Shown here: one piece after another, positions 23,515 to 35,200 of the stretch
Layout: each line of letters starts with the position of its first letter
Numbering within the stretch: position 1 is the stretch's first letter
Assembly (NCBI GenBank): GCA_037951105.1
Contig: JBAMJV010003045.1
Span: 1 to 64,000, forward strand
Direction: 5' to 3'
Origin: Echinarachnius parma
Lineage: Eukaryota > Echinodermata > Echinoidea > Clypeasteroida > Echinarachniidae
Length of the DNA: 64,000 bases
The notes under the pieces: generated by a model
Databases searched by the model: none
Seen by the model: the letters and a program-made list of their open reading frames with translations, nothing else
Told to the model about the DNA's origin: nothing
Made by a program: the position numbers and the translations under genes

Positions 23515-24725
23515 GACCCGTCCCGTAGGGGTGCCCGCTGGCCGTTTCCCGCCAAGCAGCCTTTAGCTATGTGTCCTGTACTCCCGCACTTAAAACAATG
23601 GCGACACTGTCTGCCTTCTCCTTTCTTCCGGCATTCTGTGCAGCCCCATTCCAGCGGAGATCGTTGACTTGATGGGCCCTGCCGACCTGTTCGAGGAGCT
23701 GGATCACTCTCTCTGATGGCTGCAAACTCTGCCCTGATCAGAGCCTTGATCTCCTTGTGTAGGCTGCCCATGTCGACCTTTGTCTCCTTTTGATTCCCAG
23801 CCTCGAGTGTATTTATCTGGGCTGGTACCCTTTTCTTTTGTTTGGCAAGCCGCTCCGTCTCGTTGTTGGCGGCCAGATTCACGCTTTCCAGGAGGTCCTC
23901 ATCACTGGTCGACGGGTTGTTCAAGCAAGGCTTCATGTCGTTCCTGACACTCTCGTTCGCTAGGCCAGTCAGTGCAGAGTGCCTAAACATGTGCTCCACT
24001 AGGGCACCGTCGTAGCGAAATGAGGATCCGGCCTCCTGGGAAACAAACATTATTTTCTGTTTCAGGGCGAGTAGTCTAAGCAGAAAATCATGAGGCGTCT
24101 CCTTTTGTCCCTGAACCGCCCTACTCAGTTCATGGTACAATTCTGTGGCTTCCTTCTCCTGGTAGTGAGACCGTATTAACCGACGGAGGGTGGGTAGGTT
24201 GAGGTGGGGCCTTGATTCCAGATAACCCCTTAAAGTGAGGCCAGGCGCCATCGCACGAATAACGGCGTCAACGATCTCCTCATCTGGGTATCTCCTTTCT
24301 TTCCCGCGCTCTATTTGATGGATGAGGCTCATGAAACTGAGCCTCTCCTTCTGTCCTACCTCACCCACCTGACCGGAAATCTTGAATTCTCTCCTCCAGG
24401 ACATCGCCTCAGGTTTGGGTGCGTCATTGCTACGTGGTGGTGGTGGTGAGGCTACCTCTGCGTCATCGATGGGTCTGGTGGTCTCTTCCTTGATGTCAAT
24501 CATGTCAGCCACCTTCCTCCATGTAGCCTCTCCCTCGTCGTCGCTGTAATACAACTCATCTCTTCCTAGATGGGTTAAAATAAGCCTTCTGAGACCCTTA
24601 CTACCCTTTTCCTTACCTCTACTCACCTCATCCTCTGCTACTTTGAGGGCCGTCAACACGTCTATGAGTCCTTCGCTGCTACACCCTTCTAGTCCTTTGG
24701 CGACATCAGCGATAAGGCGCTCCAT
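23490..24725 (-). CDS. gag: Gypsy gag protein
   Basis: 411 residues. The N-terminal half is charged and helical. The central part (about 130-280, with [11 protein letters not shown]) resembles the retrotransposon capsid region. The end carries a CCHC knuckle [14 protein letters not shown], typical of nucleocapsid RNA binding. It is the first gene after the 5' LTR, and pol overlaps its end. Confidence 0.92.
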   Translation of the reverse strand: MERLIADVAKGLEGCSSEGLIDVLTALKVAEDEVSRGKEKGSKGLRRLILTHLGRDELYYSDDEGEATWRKVADMIDIKEETTRPIDDAEVASPPPPRSNDAPKPEAMSWRREFKISGQVGEVGQKERLSFMSLIHQIERGKERRYPDEEIVDAVIRAMAPGLTLRGYLESRPHLNLPTLRRLIRSHYQEKEATELYHELSRAVQGQKETPHDFLLRLLALKQKIMFVSQEAGSSFRYDGALVEHMFRHSALTGLANESVRNDMKPCLNNPSTSDEDLLESVNLAANNETERLAKQKKRVPAQINTLEAGNQKETKVDMGSLHKEIKALIRAEFAAIRESDPAPRTGRQGPSSQRSPLEWGCTECRKKGEGRQCRHCFKCGSTGHIAKGCLAGNGQRAPLRDGSCPPGTNQ

Positions 24726-24890
24726 CCTGGTTGTTGAGGCTCTCCCAACTCTGCTATACGATTAGTTAGAAGGGGTTTGGTCTGGGTCAGGTCAGGTCTA
24801 ACCGGCTCGTCTCATTGGATGATGACGTGCAGCATCTAGTCCCTCGGGGACATCGAGACTGGTGACACCATCCGGGCAGTGCCTCCAAAA

Positions 24891-26959
24891 TGTTACACCC
24901 CTATGGTGTGTAGGGATGGTTGCTTGTTAAAAACTAACAAGAATCCTAAATCTGGAAATAATGATACGGGGAGAAACAGTTCAGTACAGGTGTTCTTCGT
25001 GCGCAATCAAGATTCAGAATGGCACATTTATTATCTCAATAATAAATGTCAATCAATAATAGAAATCATAATACAATAACAATATCGCATGAGTAAACAC
25101 TCTCAAAATTATGTTTCCATATAGTTATCATAACTGATATATAACCATCACCATTAATTTCGCACATCTCGTATATCACACTTCTTAATCATTTCATCCT
25201 TAAGTGTGTTTCTTTCTAAAGTGACTAAATACTAACAATGAATGTGCTATATACATCAACAAGTTACAAAATACGTTATATACAACTATACACTCTTGTC
25301 TAATTCCCATAAACATGCATCATGTTTATATTAAAGTCTAACATATTCCATTTAAACCGCTTACTAAATCAATACGACTTCAACTTGTAAATCCGTTCAT
25401 AAATATCTGTATTCTAAAAGATTCCAAACTAATAATAGTTATAGTTAGATTATTATTAATTTAACATGATTAACTAAGCTAACACAATAACAATTATCTG
25501 GAAACTCTATATAATAACCAAGTGCCAGATAATATATTTAATATTATATTATTAAATAGAACCGAATATTAACTTTATGAAATAATGTTAACCCTTCAGT
25601 ATGATATATTAAATCACTAAACTAATCATTAGAACTAACAGTGGCTTTTAAATCCAAACATCAAAATGGCTACTTGAATTTATATAACAGCTATATAAAT
25701 TGACAAGACTTAAACAAAGAATTCCTGTTACGTAGTTATTCTATATTCCAGGCACTTTGAATTACTATCCTAAGCTAAACTAGCAGTGTGTACATTTAGT
25801 ATAAATATAATACAAAAGAATATACTACATGGGTCTGATCTCCAAGACTACACTCTGGGCATTTCCTTAATAAAGTGAGGAAGACAAACCACAGGTATCT
25901 TTGTATATAAAGCCCTGAATATCTCTCTTTTAATCCAATATCCTCTTCTTTGAGCGACTGGAGTTACTTAACCCATTTCATATCATAGATTAAAGCAGCT
26001 TATATACAAGTCTAATCTACACAAACTATGTACAACTGGTTTGGCTTGTTTCACACACACACAATCATAAGTTTGGGAGAACACACAGTATAAGTATTAT
26101 AAGTCCCGTTCACATCGAACTCTCAAAGTTAATCTTCACCGCTCACAAGCTGTTAGCAAATCATGCTATATCTCTTCATGCAACAGTATATAACTTATAA
26201 CTTACTTATTCGAAACTTGTATTTCTCTATACTTACTTCATACGTCAGATGTCAATAATTATTCAATATATAATTATTACTAACATAATAAACTTACACA
26301 ATAGAATCTTCTCAATATTCACCAAGTTATAGAGTAACTATAGCTTTTCACAAACTCTTCTCTCGCACTCAATTAGTCTCACAAACTCTTTTCTCTCTCT
26401 CATAATTCTACTACTACTAGTTTATATCTCATTCATTTAACAAAGTGTATGAATGAACTTCAACATAGTCACCTTCACATCATAACATACAATGTGTACA
26501 ATTTATAATGATATAATGCTACAAAGATAGAAATAATATTGTCTTACCTGGAAATAATGATACGGGGAGAAACAGTTCAGTACAGGTGTTCTTCGTGCGC
26601 AATCAAGATTCAGAATGGCACATGGAAACACTTGCTGACCAGTTCCTGCTCTTTATCTCCAGGTTATCATATTTCTGCTGGTACTCTATACAAAGGCTAG
26701 GGGAATTAATCCTATAGCGTTTGGTCCAGTGCAGATCTTCTTTGTCCTTACTGGGAGCATCAAGCTCACATAAACTTACTTGACAAAGAAAGGGTTGGGG
26801 CTAGGGGGTGGGGATTAAACTAATAAAATGGAGTGGACATTTATTCATGAACCATAGTATACATGCTATATTCCAATACAGAGCTATATTGGGTTTATTC
26901 TGTATTTTCCAATATATGGCTATATTATAACATGGGACTATTCTAATAGGGGTATAACA
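24891..26959 (-). repeat. 5' LTR of the Gypsy element
   Basis: 2069 bp, same length as 15869-17937. In element orientation it opens TGTTATACCCCTATTAGAAT. TTAT follows at 26960-26963. Short open frames inside both LTRs are identical by descent and not genes. Confidence 0.93.
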
Positions 26960-27285
26960 TTATAAGGGAGCCTAATTGGATTTCAAAAATGGAAAACTGG
27001 TTTCATGTGTGATGATCAAGATGTAAAAAGTTAATCTTCCATTAAGTATATGTAACATTGAATAGTTTGCCAAGCCAAAGTATAACTCTTGCAATGAAGA
27101 TGGCGAGATGTGGCCTTCAAGGTAATTAAAGGCCTAGTATGTTCATGAATGAATTGATATTTCCCTCATGAAAGTCTGATCCCTACATATTATACTAATG
27201 TGTTGACTTCAAAAACATCAATTAGTGAATTATTGCCCTTTAAATTTAGCATGTGTTTTCAGATATAAATATGAAGAGTACAAAC

Positions 27286-27549
27286 CTTTATTCTCTTTGA
27301 CTTCTTCTCCGCTATAAAATTGCTCTCTTCCTCCTGCTCCTCCAATGTAGCATGTCCCATTTCATCTTGATCACTCTCCGACTCTGCGTTGAGCAGGGAG
27401 GTCATTGTGATAACAAGTTGTGCCGCTCCCTGCACGTCACCTGTCTCCAACAAGCCAGAGAGGGCATTCCCTTCCCCCGAGGTAAATTCCAAGATGGTGT
27501 CTGATACAGTGGCATCATTCTGGTCTGTGTTAGTGACCAGACCTAGTAC
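27286..27549 (-). CDS. Polycystin/REJ-like exon e11
   Basis: 88 codons, phase 0 both ends; acceptor CCATAG|GTA, donor AAG|GTTTGT. Reads VLGLVTNTDQNDATVSDTIL, then GLLETGDVQGAAQLVITMTS and an acidic stretch rich in E and D (ESESDQDEMG; EEQEEESN). The GDVQxAxQLV text is typical of polycystin-1 proteins just after the REJ module. Confidence 0.87.
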
Positions 27550-28226
27550 CTATGGAGCACAGAAGACACATGGGAGTCATAGCTGCCTGCATTTAACCCA
27601 TATTGCCTACGGGAACCGTATGGGCTAAGTACAAAGTCTATGGGAATTTCAGAATCTCAAAGGGAATGGGTTAAAAGGGAGCCAAATGCTGGCATTTTCA
27701 CTACTGTTTCTGGTAAATGCATAACTCCTCTCACTTCCAGTGGTATATTTCCTCTCAGGTATCGCTAATTATGGAGATAATAAATGTTTTTGAAACCATG
27801 CACTTTCATCTGTTTTGACTGAACACTGGAGGCTGCCATGTTAACCAACGGCACGGCATGAAACTTCCATTTGATTGGTAATTTAAAAAATGTGGGTTAC
27901 ATAGTGACTGACCTCACCTGATTAAACAGCCATTACATAACCCGCTTTTCTTAGTGCACACTCAGATGCAATAGAACCAAATGGAATGTGATATCTGACA
28001 GCCTTCTTTCATTAATGTATTCAGTTTTTTAATAAATATTCTTACTTCTATTGCCATAATTATAACAACAATCAACCATGTTTGTTATACTTTAGGTTAA
28101 GTACCCATGTGCACCGGCCAATCAACGCGGCCCGTTGTTGACCTATTAGGAACGTACTCGCTTATGTGAGATTGTGCGTTTGGAGCCACGGTAGAGCATA
28201 AAAACCGATTGTCTACATTAGATTAT

Positions 28227-28269
28227 ATCATTTGACAAAGTGTTGTAGCGGCACACGAAACGTCATGAT
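28227..28269 (+). ncRNA. Hammerhead-like ribozyme in repeat 1
   Basis: Stem I ATCAT/ATGAT; core TTGACAA in the place of CTGANGA; one extra A; stem II GTGT/ACAC; GAAA; then ACGTC, giving a tiny self-complementary stem III (ACGT) and a GTC cleavage triplet. Core positions 3 and 8, normally C and G, are T and A here, which could preserve their pairing. Confidence 0.6.
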
Positions 28270-28681
28270 CTTTTAGATTCCTAGTTGACCATACATTGCA
28301 AACGAATATCACTAGCGATATTATTTCCGATACTATATCCGCAATGGATAATATATTTACTATTATTGATTGAACATACGGGCGCCCTGCCCTGAAATTG
28401 ATACGTAGATATGAGCGTTGAAGCAAGAAGGTGGCTCGGTTTGACCGTGGGTTGGAATCAGCCGGTGGGGGCCGGTTGGTCGGGGTAGTGTCATGGCGAC
28501 GTATCGTACGCTGGTTCGGCAGGCGGGCCGAACCAGTGTCCCGTTGATTGGTTGAGTACCCGTGTGCACCGGCCAATCGACGCGGCCCTTTGTTGACCTA
28601 TTAGGAACGTACTTGCTTATGTAAGATTGTGCGTTTGGAGCCACGGTAGAGCATAAAAACCGATTGTCTACATTAGATTAT

Positions 28682-28724
28682 ATCATTTGACAAAGTGTTG
28701 CAGCGGCACACGAAACGTCATGAT
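28682..28724 (+). ncRNA. Hammerhead-like ribozyme in repeat 2
   Basis: Same layout as the copy 455 bp upstream. The only difference inside the motif is T to C in the stem II loop, so every paired and core position is kept. Confidence 0.6.
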
Positions 28725-29186
28725 CTTTTAGATTCCTAGTTGACCATACATTGCGAGACAAACGAATATCACTAGCGATATTATTTCCGATACTATATCC
28801 GCAATGGATAATATATTTACTATTCTTTAGGATCTTGTTTACTTTTAAAGAGATCTAGTTACATTGTCCCAATCCACAAATCTGTCTTGGAACTCTAGCA
28901 GTTCTCATATCCAATCAAAGCAAGGAACAGGTTTAATTTTTGTTGTAATTTTCCTTTCATTACAAAGATATTTGCGATTGAAGTGTTCAGATTTTTAGTT
29001 ATCCGCTGGAAAGTTATGACTGTGTGTATAGATCACAACAATACACATTTTATCAACTATTCATCACTTTTTGTACTTGTCAATAAAGTTACTAGATCCC
29101 TTTAAGGCCAATTCTGAAGGAAAAAATGTACCTAGAAGGATTTTAACAAGATTTATTTGATAAAAATCTATGATTATTCAACTTGC

Positions 29187-29332
29187 CCTTGCTGTCAAAG
29201 ATGTATGTGTAGCAGCACCATATTCGTCTGAAACGCGTATATCGATGTCCACCTGGTAATCACGGCTCTCTAAGCCAACGGGTAGGTATGATGGGGGAAT
29301 GTGTGGGTCAACTCCAAAGTATATCAGAGTAA
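29187..29332 (-). CDS. Polycystin/REJ-like exon e10 (REJ module end)
   Basis: 146 bp; acceptor TTCTGCAG|TT. Two bases complete a Val codon from e9. Reads TLIYFGVDPHIPPSYLPVGL, then ESRDYQVDIDIRVSDEYGAA, close to the REJ consensus of polycystin-1 (FxPHIPPSxLPxGL). The only phase-consistent donor is AGG|GCAAGT, a GC donor with otherwise perfect consensus. Confidence 0.87.
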
Positions 29333-29708
29333 CTGCAGAATAAGATCAAAATGGAAATGGAAAATGTATCAATTAGCTTCAAATGGATGGTTTTCAAAAC
29401 AAGTGCATCTAATACTTGCGTACGGGTGTCCAATTGGTAATTAAGGCTCTTCAGAATTAAAAAGCAGCCTCACAAAGTATAAAGTAGAATGACATCAGCT
29501 CACTATTTGCCGACTGATCAAGCTAGAGATCGAGTGATGTTTTCCTCATGCGTTGATTGGTGCCAAAACTACTTAGTCTAAGTATAGTATCAACGCCAAT
29601 AGAGGGGATCTTTGGATCAACTCTAATATATGCCTGAAGTTTGAGTATATGAATACTGCTTCATGTACACATATATGATGGGCATGCAATTTTAGTTCTC
29701 ATTGACCT

Positions 29709-30276
29709 GGGGTGGTATTCTGTAAGTTCATCCGAGAGTTGATCTTAGCAATTGATCTTAAGATCAACTTTAAGACCTCCCTAAGATCTGCAAAATCGGT
29801 ATTCTGTAAGTTGATCTTAGCATGAATAATGAATAATTAATCTGCGCCATGAAGATGTAATCTAACCAATCAGAGATTGCCTCTTATCTTAGTTTAACCC
29901 TGGGGGCGTGGCTTCGGTTACTCGATTTTGATTGTTTCTTCGCGCACAACAAACACACAGCGCAAGTTTCATTGTCCACTGAGTGCGCGTTATCTTATCT
30001 TACGCGCTACTAATTTTGCAAATATTGTTGCATGTATTATCCAATGGCTAAGACAGGGTAGGGGCAGTCTTATATTTTGGGAGTGCGCGTTGATCCCAAG
30101 TGCAGTTACAGAATACGTTTTATCTTTTAGGACAGGTGATTTACATAAATTTGCATAACTACGGCTAAGGTCAAGTTGATATTATCTTTTGGTCAACTTT
30201 AAGAGCAACTTACAGAATACCAAAGTTGATCTTAGGATCAACTTCACCTCCTAAGATCCGTACAGAATACCACCCC
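29709..30276. mobile_element. TIR element GGGGTGGTATTCTG
   Basis: Inverted ends GGGGTGGTATTCTGTA / TACAGAATACCACCCC. The word TTGATCTTA and its complement recur at both ends and inside. Possibly PIF/Harbinger-like by its ends; the target duplication is not clear. Confidence 0.7.
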
Positions 30277-30450
30277 TTTTCTCTACTAGATTTTGCATTC
30301 CCTATAGAGTAAACACAGGGTACACCAGGTTCCCATACGCACTGGCTTAAAATCAATAATTTATCTATTTGTACTACTATTATTTCTCATTCAAATTTGA
30401 AATACAATTAATTGCAATGTCATAGAGAGAGAGGTCGAAGCTGCACTTAC

Positions 30451-30687
30451 CGGAGGATGAAATGGCATTGAGAGACGTCAAGCCAGCATCATTAGCTGCC
30501 CCTGTCGAAGCCCGAATTTGATAAGTCACTGGTTCATCTTCATCATAGAAGCCTTTACATGCAATAGCGAATTTAGTTTCCAGAACTCTGCCTTCTTTCG
30601 GTGAAATGCTGCAGTTCCCCATCGTAGGCGGAGAGTTGGTCTCAAAGCTATATTCTGCAAACGATGACGCTCCACTCCTGCTAAGAA
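30451..30687 (-). CDS. Polycystin/REJ-like exon e9 (REJ)
   Basis: 237 bp; acceptor CTTCACTAG|TT after a T-rich tract, donor CG|GTAAGT. Reads VLSRSGASSFAEYSFETN, then SPPTMGNCSISPKEGRVLET and FAIACKGFYDEDEPVTYQIR. The TNxPPxxGxCxIxPxxG...C pattern is a hallmark of REJ domains. A nearer AG (30678-30679) exists, but only the chosen acceptor keeps frame with e8. Confidence 0.88.
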
Positions 30688-30839
30688 CTAGTGAAGATAT
30701 TGAAAAAAGTCTTGTAACACATTTGTCAAGTATGAGTGTTATTGTCACCATAAGAGTTTTCATCAAGTGAATCTAAAAAAAGGCTTGTAACATATTAGTT
30801 ACATTTGAGTGTCACCATAAATTTGAGTGAATTTAAATA

Positions 30840-31348
30840 CAGGTTGGCCCCCAAAAAACAGAACGGGGCACTTCCCAAAATATAGTAACAAATGTATTAT
30901 GTCCATCGGATAGAGTGTCTTGTACGATACCAAAAACAGTCAATTTGGTCGTGTAGTTTTTGTTTTAGGACGCTGTGAGTGACACCATGTCAGGTTCTCT
31001 TTTTTGTCAATTTGTATTGAGCCAGTGCTTGATGAATCGCACGAACCGCCGTTCATAGCGTTGAGCATCGCGCACTATTGTTAGTGTGCACTCAGCCGTG
31101 TGCCGAGAGAATGGGCATGGTATTACGGGCAAGGAGTGCGGTTAAACTGGCATTGACTAGGTTGAAATCGACATAAATCGGCACCTGACATGGTCTCACT
31201 CACAGCGTCCTTAAACAAAAACGACCTGACCAAAATTACTGTTCTTGGTATCGTTTTTCATTGGAAAAGACACCCTATCCGATGAACATAAACATTGTGG
31301 TATTATATTTTGGGAAGTGCCCCGTTCCGTTTTTTTTGGGCCACCCTG
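30840..31348. mobile_element. Long-TIR element CAGGGTGGCCC, copy 1
   Basis: Ends CAGGTTGGCCC and GGGCCACCCTG with TA on each side (30838-30839, 31349-31350). Arms of about 200 bp fold back (ACGGGGCACTTCCC, GACGCTGTGAGTGA). A short relative lies at 59705-59929. Tc1/mariner-type target. Confidence 0.8.
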
Positions 31349-31369
31349 TATTGATTAGGCTACAGTAAA

Positions 31370-31512
31370 GTATTATAAGCCACTGGTTCATGTTAATCAT
31401 GGTTCCTAGCGTTCCCATGCAATAGCAAATTTAGTTTCCAGAACTCTGCCCTCATGCAGTTAGGGCTGCAGTTTTGAATTGGTTTTAAAGTTATATTCCG
31501 CAAATGATGAGC
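31370..31512 (-). pseudogene. Shadow copy of exon e9
   Basis: Aligns with about 30525-30668 of e9: the shared blocks AATTTAGTTTCCAGAACTCT and CAAATGATGA are easy to see. Several indels and stops. It stands in the intron just upstream of its parent exon. Confidence 0.75.
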
Positions 31513-31529
31513 TAACTACTAATTACACC

Positions 31530-31812
31530 ATATCGTCGGTGACATTACGTACCGGCGAATCTTCAAATTTCAGTCGATTTTTCGATTTTGAGTTTTTGGC
31601 ATATTTTTGATGTCTATACCCAACTCTATCACAATTTTGTCTCTATTTTCGAATATCAATTTCTGAAAAACAATGCTATCGTGAATTTTGAAGACTGAAA
31701 TTCAGATATGTGATAGAGTTGGGTATAGACATCAAAAATATGCCAACAACTCAAAATCGAAAAATCAACCGAAATTTGAAGATTCGCCGGTACGTAATGT
31801 CACCGACGATAT
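31530..31812. mobile_element. 283-bp foldback element beside a splice donor
   Basis: Arms of about 105 bp begin ATATCGTCGGTGACATTACG and end with the complement at 31812; loop of about 70 bp. It ends 18 bp from the donor of exon e8. Confidence 0.85.
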
Positions 31813-31835
31813 GTACAGGTTTCTAACGCACATAC

Positions 31836-32080
31836 CATCGAGGCGGAGAGCGTACTGCTCACTTCCTTGGAAAGTGTATGCGCAGATGGCCAGGTAGGGA
31901 TTAGTTCTTGTCGTGGTGGTGTCTTGATTCCACAAGAGTTCCTGTCTGGAGTTGTCAGGGTTGTCGGGTAGCAAGGACCATGTGTACGTAGGTCTCTCTT
32001 GAAGGGTGCAGTTCTCACACCTAGCAGAGAGGACTAACCGCTCCGATGGATTCACACTCTCGCCACAATTGGTTAAGCAT
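31836..32080 (-). CDS. Polycystin/REJ-like exon e8 (REJ)
   Basis: 245 bp; acceptor TTTACAG|A, donor CGATG|GTATGT. Reads CLTNCGESVNPSERLVLSAR, then CENCTLQERPTYTWSLLP and NPYLAICAYTFQGSEQYALR. The pattern CxxNCGxxVNPSxRLxLxxxCxNC is characteristic of the REJ module; the cysteines probably pair. Confidence 0.9.
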
Positions 32081-32107
32081 CTGTAAAGGATATGTAATGA
32101 ATCGGAT

Positions 32108-32210
32108 GATAATGACGATGATGATGATGATGATGATGGTGATGGTGGTGGTGATGATGATGATGATGATGATGGATAATGATAATGATAATGATGATGA
32201 TAATAATAAT
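32108..32210. repeat. (ATG)n-type microsatellite
   Basis: GATGAT and related trinucleotides over about 100 bp, 28 bp upstream of the e8 acceptor. Confidence 0.95.
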
Positions 32211-35200
32211 GAGGTCTGTTTTGGTGGTGATGAAGAGTTTATTCTAATGAGCATGAAATATGGACCATAGATAGGTATGTTGCTCCTGAAGGGTGCAGTT
32301 CCAACACTTTGAAGAGAAGATGATATAGTCTGGTGGCCAGATTTTAAAAAAATGGATTAGGGAGTTCTGAATTGTAGGGGTTGGAGACAAGTATTTTCTG
32401 AAAGAGTATACCCTAGAGCTCAGGGGTTTGCTTGTCTCCAGAATTGAAAATTGGTTTCCTGGGAGATATATGGTTGCCATGGTAACCACTTCGTAAATTT
32501 TATAGAAAATGACAATATTTCGAAAAATTATAATTTCAAGGCCATGATGAGTGAACTTTCTTCTAAAAAAGATGTTTACAGATGTGGGAAAGATTCCCTA
32601 AAATGATTAGAGACTTTCATTAGGCAAGGTCAAATGTAAAGGTCAAAGTTTACAGGTCAAAGTACAAAAATTAATGGAAAAATCATGATTTTGTACATTG
32701 TACAGATATCTTTCATCTTCAAATGAATTTGCATAATTGAAACTGCTAGAAACAAATAATTATGGATAGAATGTATTATTACGATTCCAAAGCTGTATTT
32801 TCTGTCATATAGGACCATTTTACAAGGGAGATATGACATTTTAACGGTAACAATGTAAATGCCGCGATATAGTGCAATGTACACATAACATGTGTTATCC
32901 TATGCAAAATGTATACAGTGCTACAAACATTTTGCTAGTCAAGCGGGATGTCTGGAAAAGTTGAACGATACGGTTATTCAGCAATATAAACTGGGAAATG
33001 ACTTGTTGTTTACATAACTTAGGTATGCTGAATACGATAAGCCTTGTTTCCAAGTTAAATTTTTAGTTTTTGACCCCCTAATTTGCATAAACAAAATGGC
33101 CGCCGAAATTGTAATTTACGAATATTCTCATATCGTATGTCTGTTATCATGTAGAGATAGGAGTTACAAATTGAATATTTCTACCTATTTAATGATAGCC
33201 ATGCAAATAATACAAACCTTATATCGAAGTAAGTGATATTTACTCTTATACAAATATAGAAATTAGTGACTGGCATTAAAACAAATAATATTTTCGAAGG
33301 AACATTGTCAAAAAGACAGAATGATGTGGGAAAGATGCTCTAAAATGATTAAAGACTTTCATCGCGCAAGGTCAACAGTAAAGGTCAAAGTACAAAAATG
33401 AATGGAAAAATCATGTTTTTGTACATTGTACATGTTGTACTGATATATTTCATCTTCAAATGAATTTGCATAATTGAAACTGCTAGAAACAAATAATTAT
33501 GGATAGAATGTATTATTACGATTCCAAAGCTGTATTTTCTGTCATATAGGACCATTTTACAAGGGAGATATGACATTTTAACGGTAACAATGTAAATGCC
33601 GCGATATAGTGCAATGTACACATAACATGTGTTATCCTATGCAAAATGTATACAGTGCTACAAACATTTTGCTAGTCAAGCGGGATGTCTGGAAAAGTTG
33701 AACGATACGGTTATTCAGCAATATAAACTGGGAAATGACTTGTTGTTTACATAACTTAGGTATGCTGAATACGATAAGCCTTGTTTCCAAGTTAAATTTT
33801 TAGTTTTTGACCCCCTAATTTGCATAAACAAAATGGCCGCCGAAATTGTAATTTACGAATATTCTCATATCGTATGTCTGTTATCATGTAGAGATAGGAG
33901 TTACAAATTGAATATTTCTACCTATTTAATGATAGCCATGCAAATAATACAAACCTTATATCGAAGTAAGTGATATTTACTCTTATACGAATATAGAAAT
34001 TAGTGACTGGCATTAAAACAAATAATATTTTCGAAGGAACATTGTCAAAAAGACAGAATGATGTGGGAAAGATGCTCTAAAATGATTAAAGACTTTCATC
34101 GCGCAAGGTCAACAGTAAAGGTCAAAGTACAAAAATGAATGGAAAAATCATGTTTTTGTACATTGTACATGTTGTACTGATATATTTCATCTTCAAATGA
34201 ATTATCTAATTGAAACTGCCCCGTAAAGTGCAAAGCACACAGTACATGTGTTATCCTATGCAAAATCATACAATAATACAACTTACTAGTCTAGTTGAAT
34301 ATCTGGAAAAATTTAACGCTAAGGGAATTTAGAGAATATAAACTGAGGAAAATACTTATTTTCAGCATAATTCAGGTACGATGAATACGATAAGCTTTAT
34401 TTCCAAGATGATTTTCCAGTTATTGACCACCTAATCTGCATAAACACAATGGCCACCAACATCGTAATTTCCAAATATTCTTGTATCATATACTATTTTC
34501 TGAGATACGAATAACAAATGTATATCTCTACCTATGCCGTATTATGAAAGTCGATAGTAAATCAGAGATTTAATATTCACTTTCATGAATAATTATGCAA
34601 ATTAGTGACTAGCATTATACAAATCATATAATTACATCAATATGTATCATATTCGGTAAGCGAGTTTAACACTGAAGAGTCTTTATTCTGTAAGTAAGGC
34701 TTTGGCAACAAATTAAGGACATTTTTAAACCAATCAGAGTTATGAAACAATCACAATTAACGTTAATCCCCTCATTATCATTCAACAAAATGGCCACAAG
34801 ATATTATGTTGAGACCTTTACGGTAGTGGAACTTAAGCATTTCAAAGCTTTGTAATACATGTACAATGAAAATAAATTGTAAAAGGGATATTATACGTAT
34901 GGATAATTTGAGAGTGCTAAATTCTACAAATTATCGAGGTAACTAGAGTACTTAGATGCTCATGAATATGAAAATTAGTGGTGATCGCATCCAATAGAAC
35001 AATGTTAAAGTGTATTTACTTATGAATATTATTTGTTTGCAACTGGGCGAGGCATATTTTGCTTTGCTCATTTTCATATAATGAATATGTAAATTCAATA
35101 GTGAAGGAATAATTTCACTTATAAAAGAATCAACATTTCGAAATACTAATCACTACATTTTATTTACTTAATTTGCATAAAGAAACCTTAGTTATGTGCA

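Larger units (their letters stand above)
15869..26959 (-). mobile_element. Ty3/Gypsy LTR retrotransposon, looks whole and young
   Basis: Complete element: 2069-bp LTRs at both ends, 4-bp target duplication TTAT (15865-15868 and 26960-26963), polypurine tract beside the 3' LTR, and a primer-binding candidate TGGAGGCACTGCCCGGAT three bases inside the 5' LTR. Two long open frames, gag and pol, lie between. The order protease-RT-RNase H-integrase is that of the Ty3/Gypsy group. LTRs look identical, so the insertion is recent. No obvious breaks were seen. It sits in the e11-e12 intron in the same direction as the host gene. Confidence 0.95.
28097..28824 (+). mobile_element. Retrozyme/Penelope-like tandem unit with twin hammerheads
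   Basis: Two direct repeats, 28097-28364 and 28552-28824, about 95% alike by eye with one 5-base indel, enclose about 190 bp. The 7-bp CTTTAGG flanks the whole unit (28090-28096, 28825-28831). Each repeat carries one hammerhead-like motif at the same place. The arrangement recalls the tandem pseudo-LTRs of Penelope-like elements and animal retrozymes. No coding region is present. Confidence 0.65.

Noticed and set aside
28097-28824. Small LTR retrotransposon
   Set aside because: The direct repeats lack TG..CA ends, a primer site and a purine tract; the ribozyme motifs and 7-bp duplication fit a retrozyme or Penelope-like unit better.
30678-30680. Nearer acceptor CAG|GAG for exon e9
   Set aside because: It breaks the frame with e8; the acceptor at 30688 preserves it and has the better pyrimidine tract.
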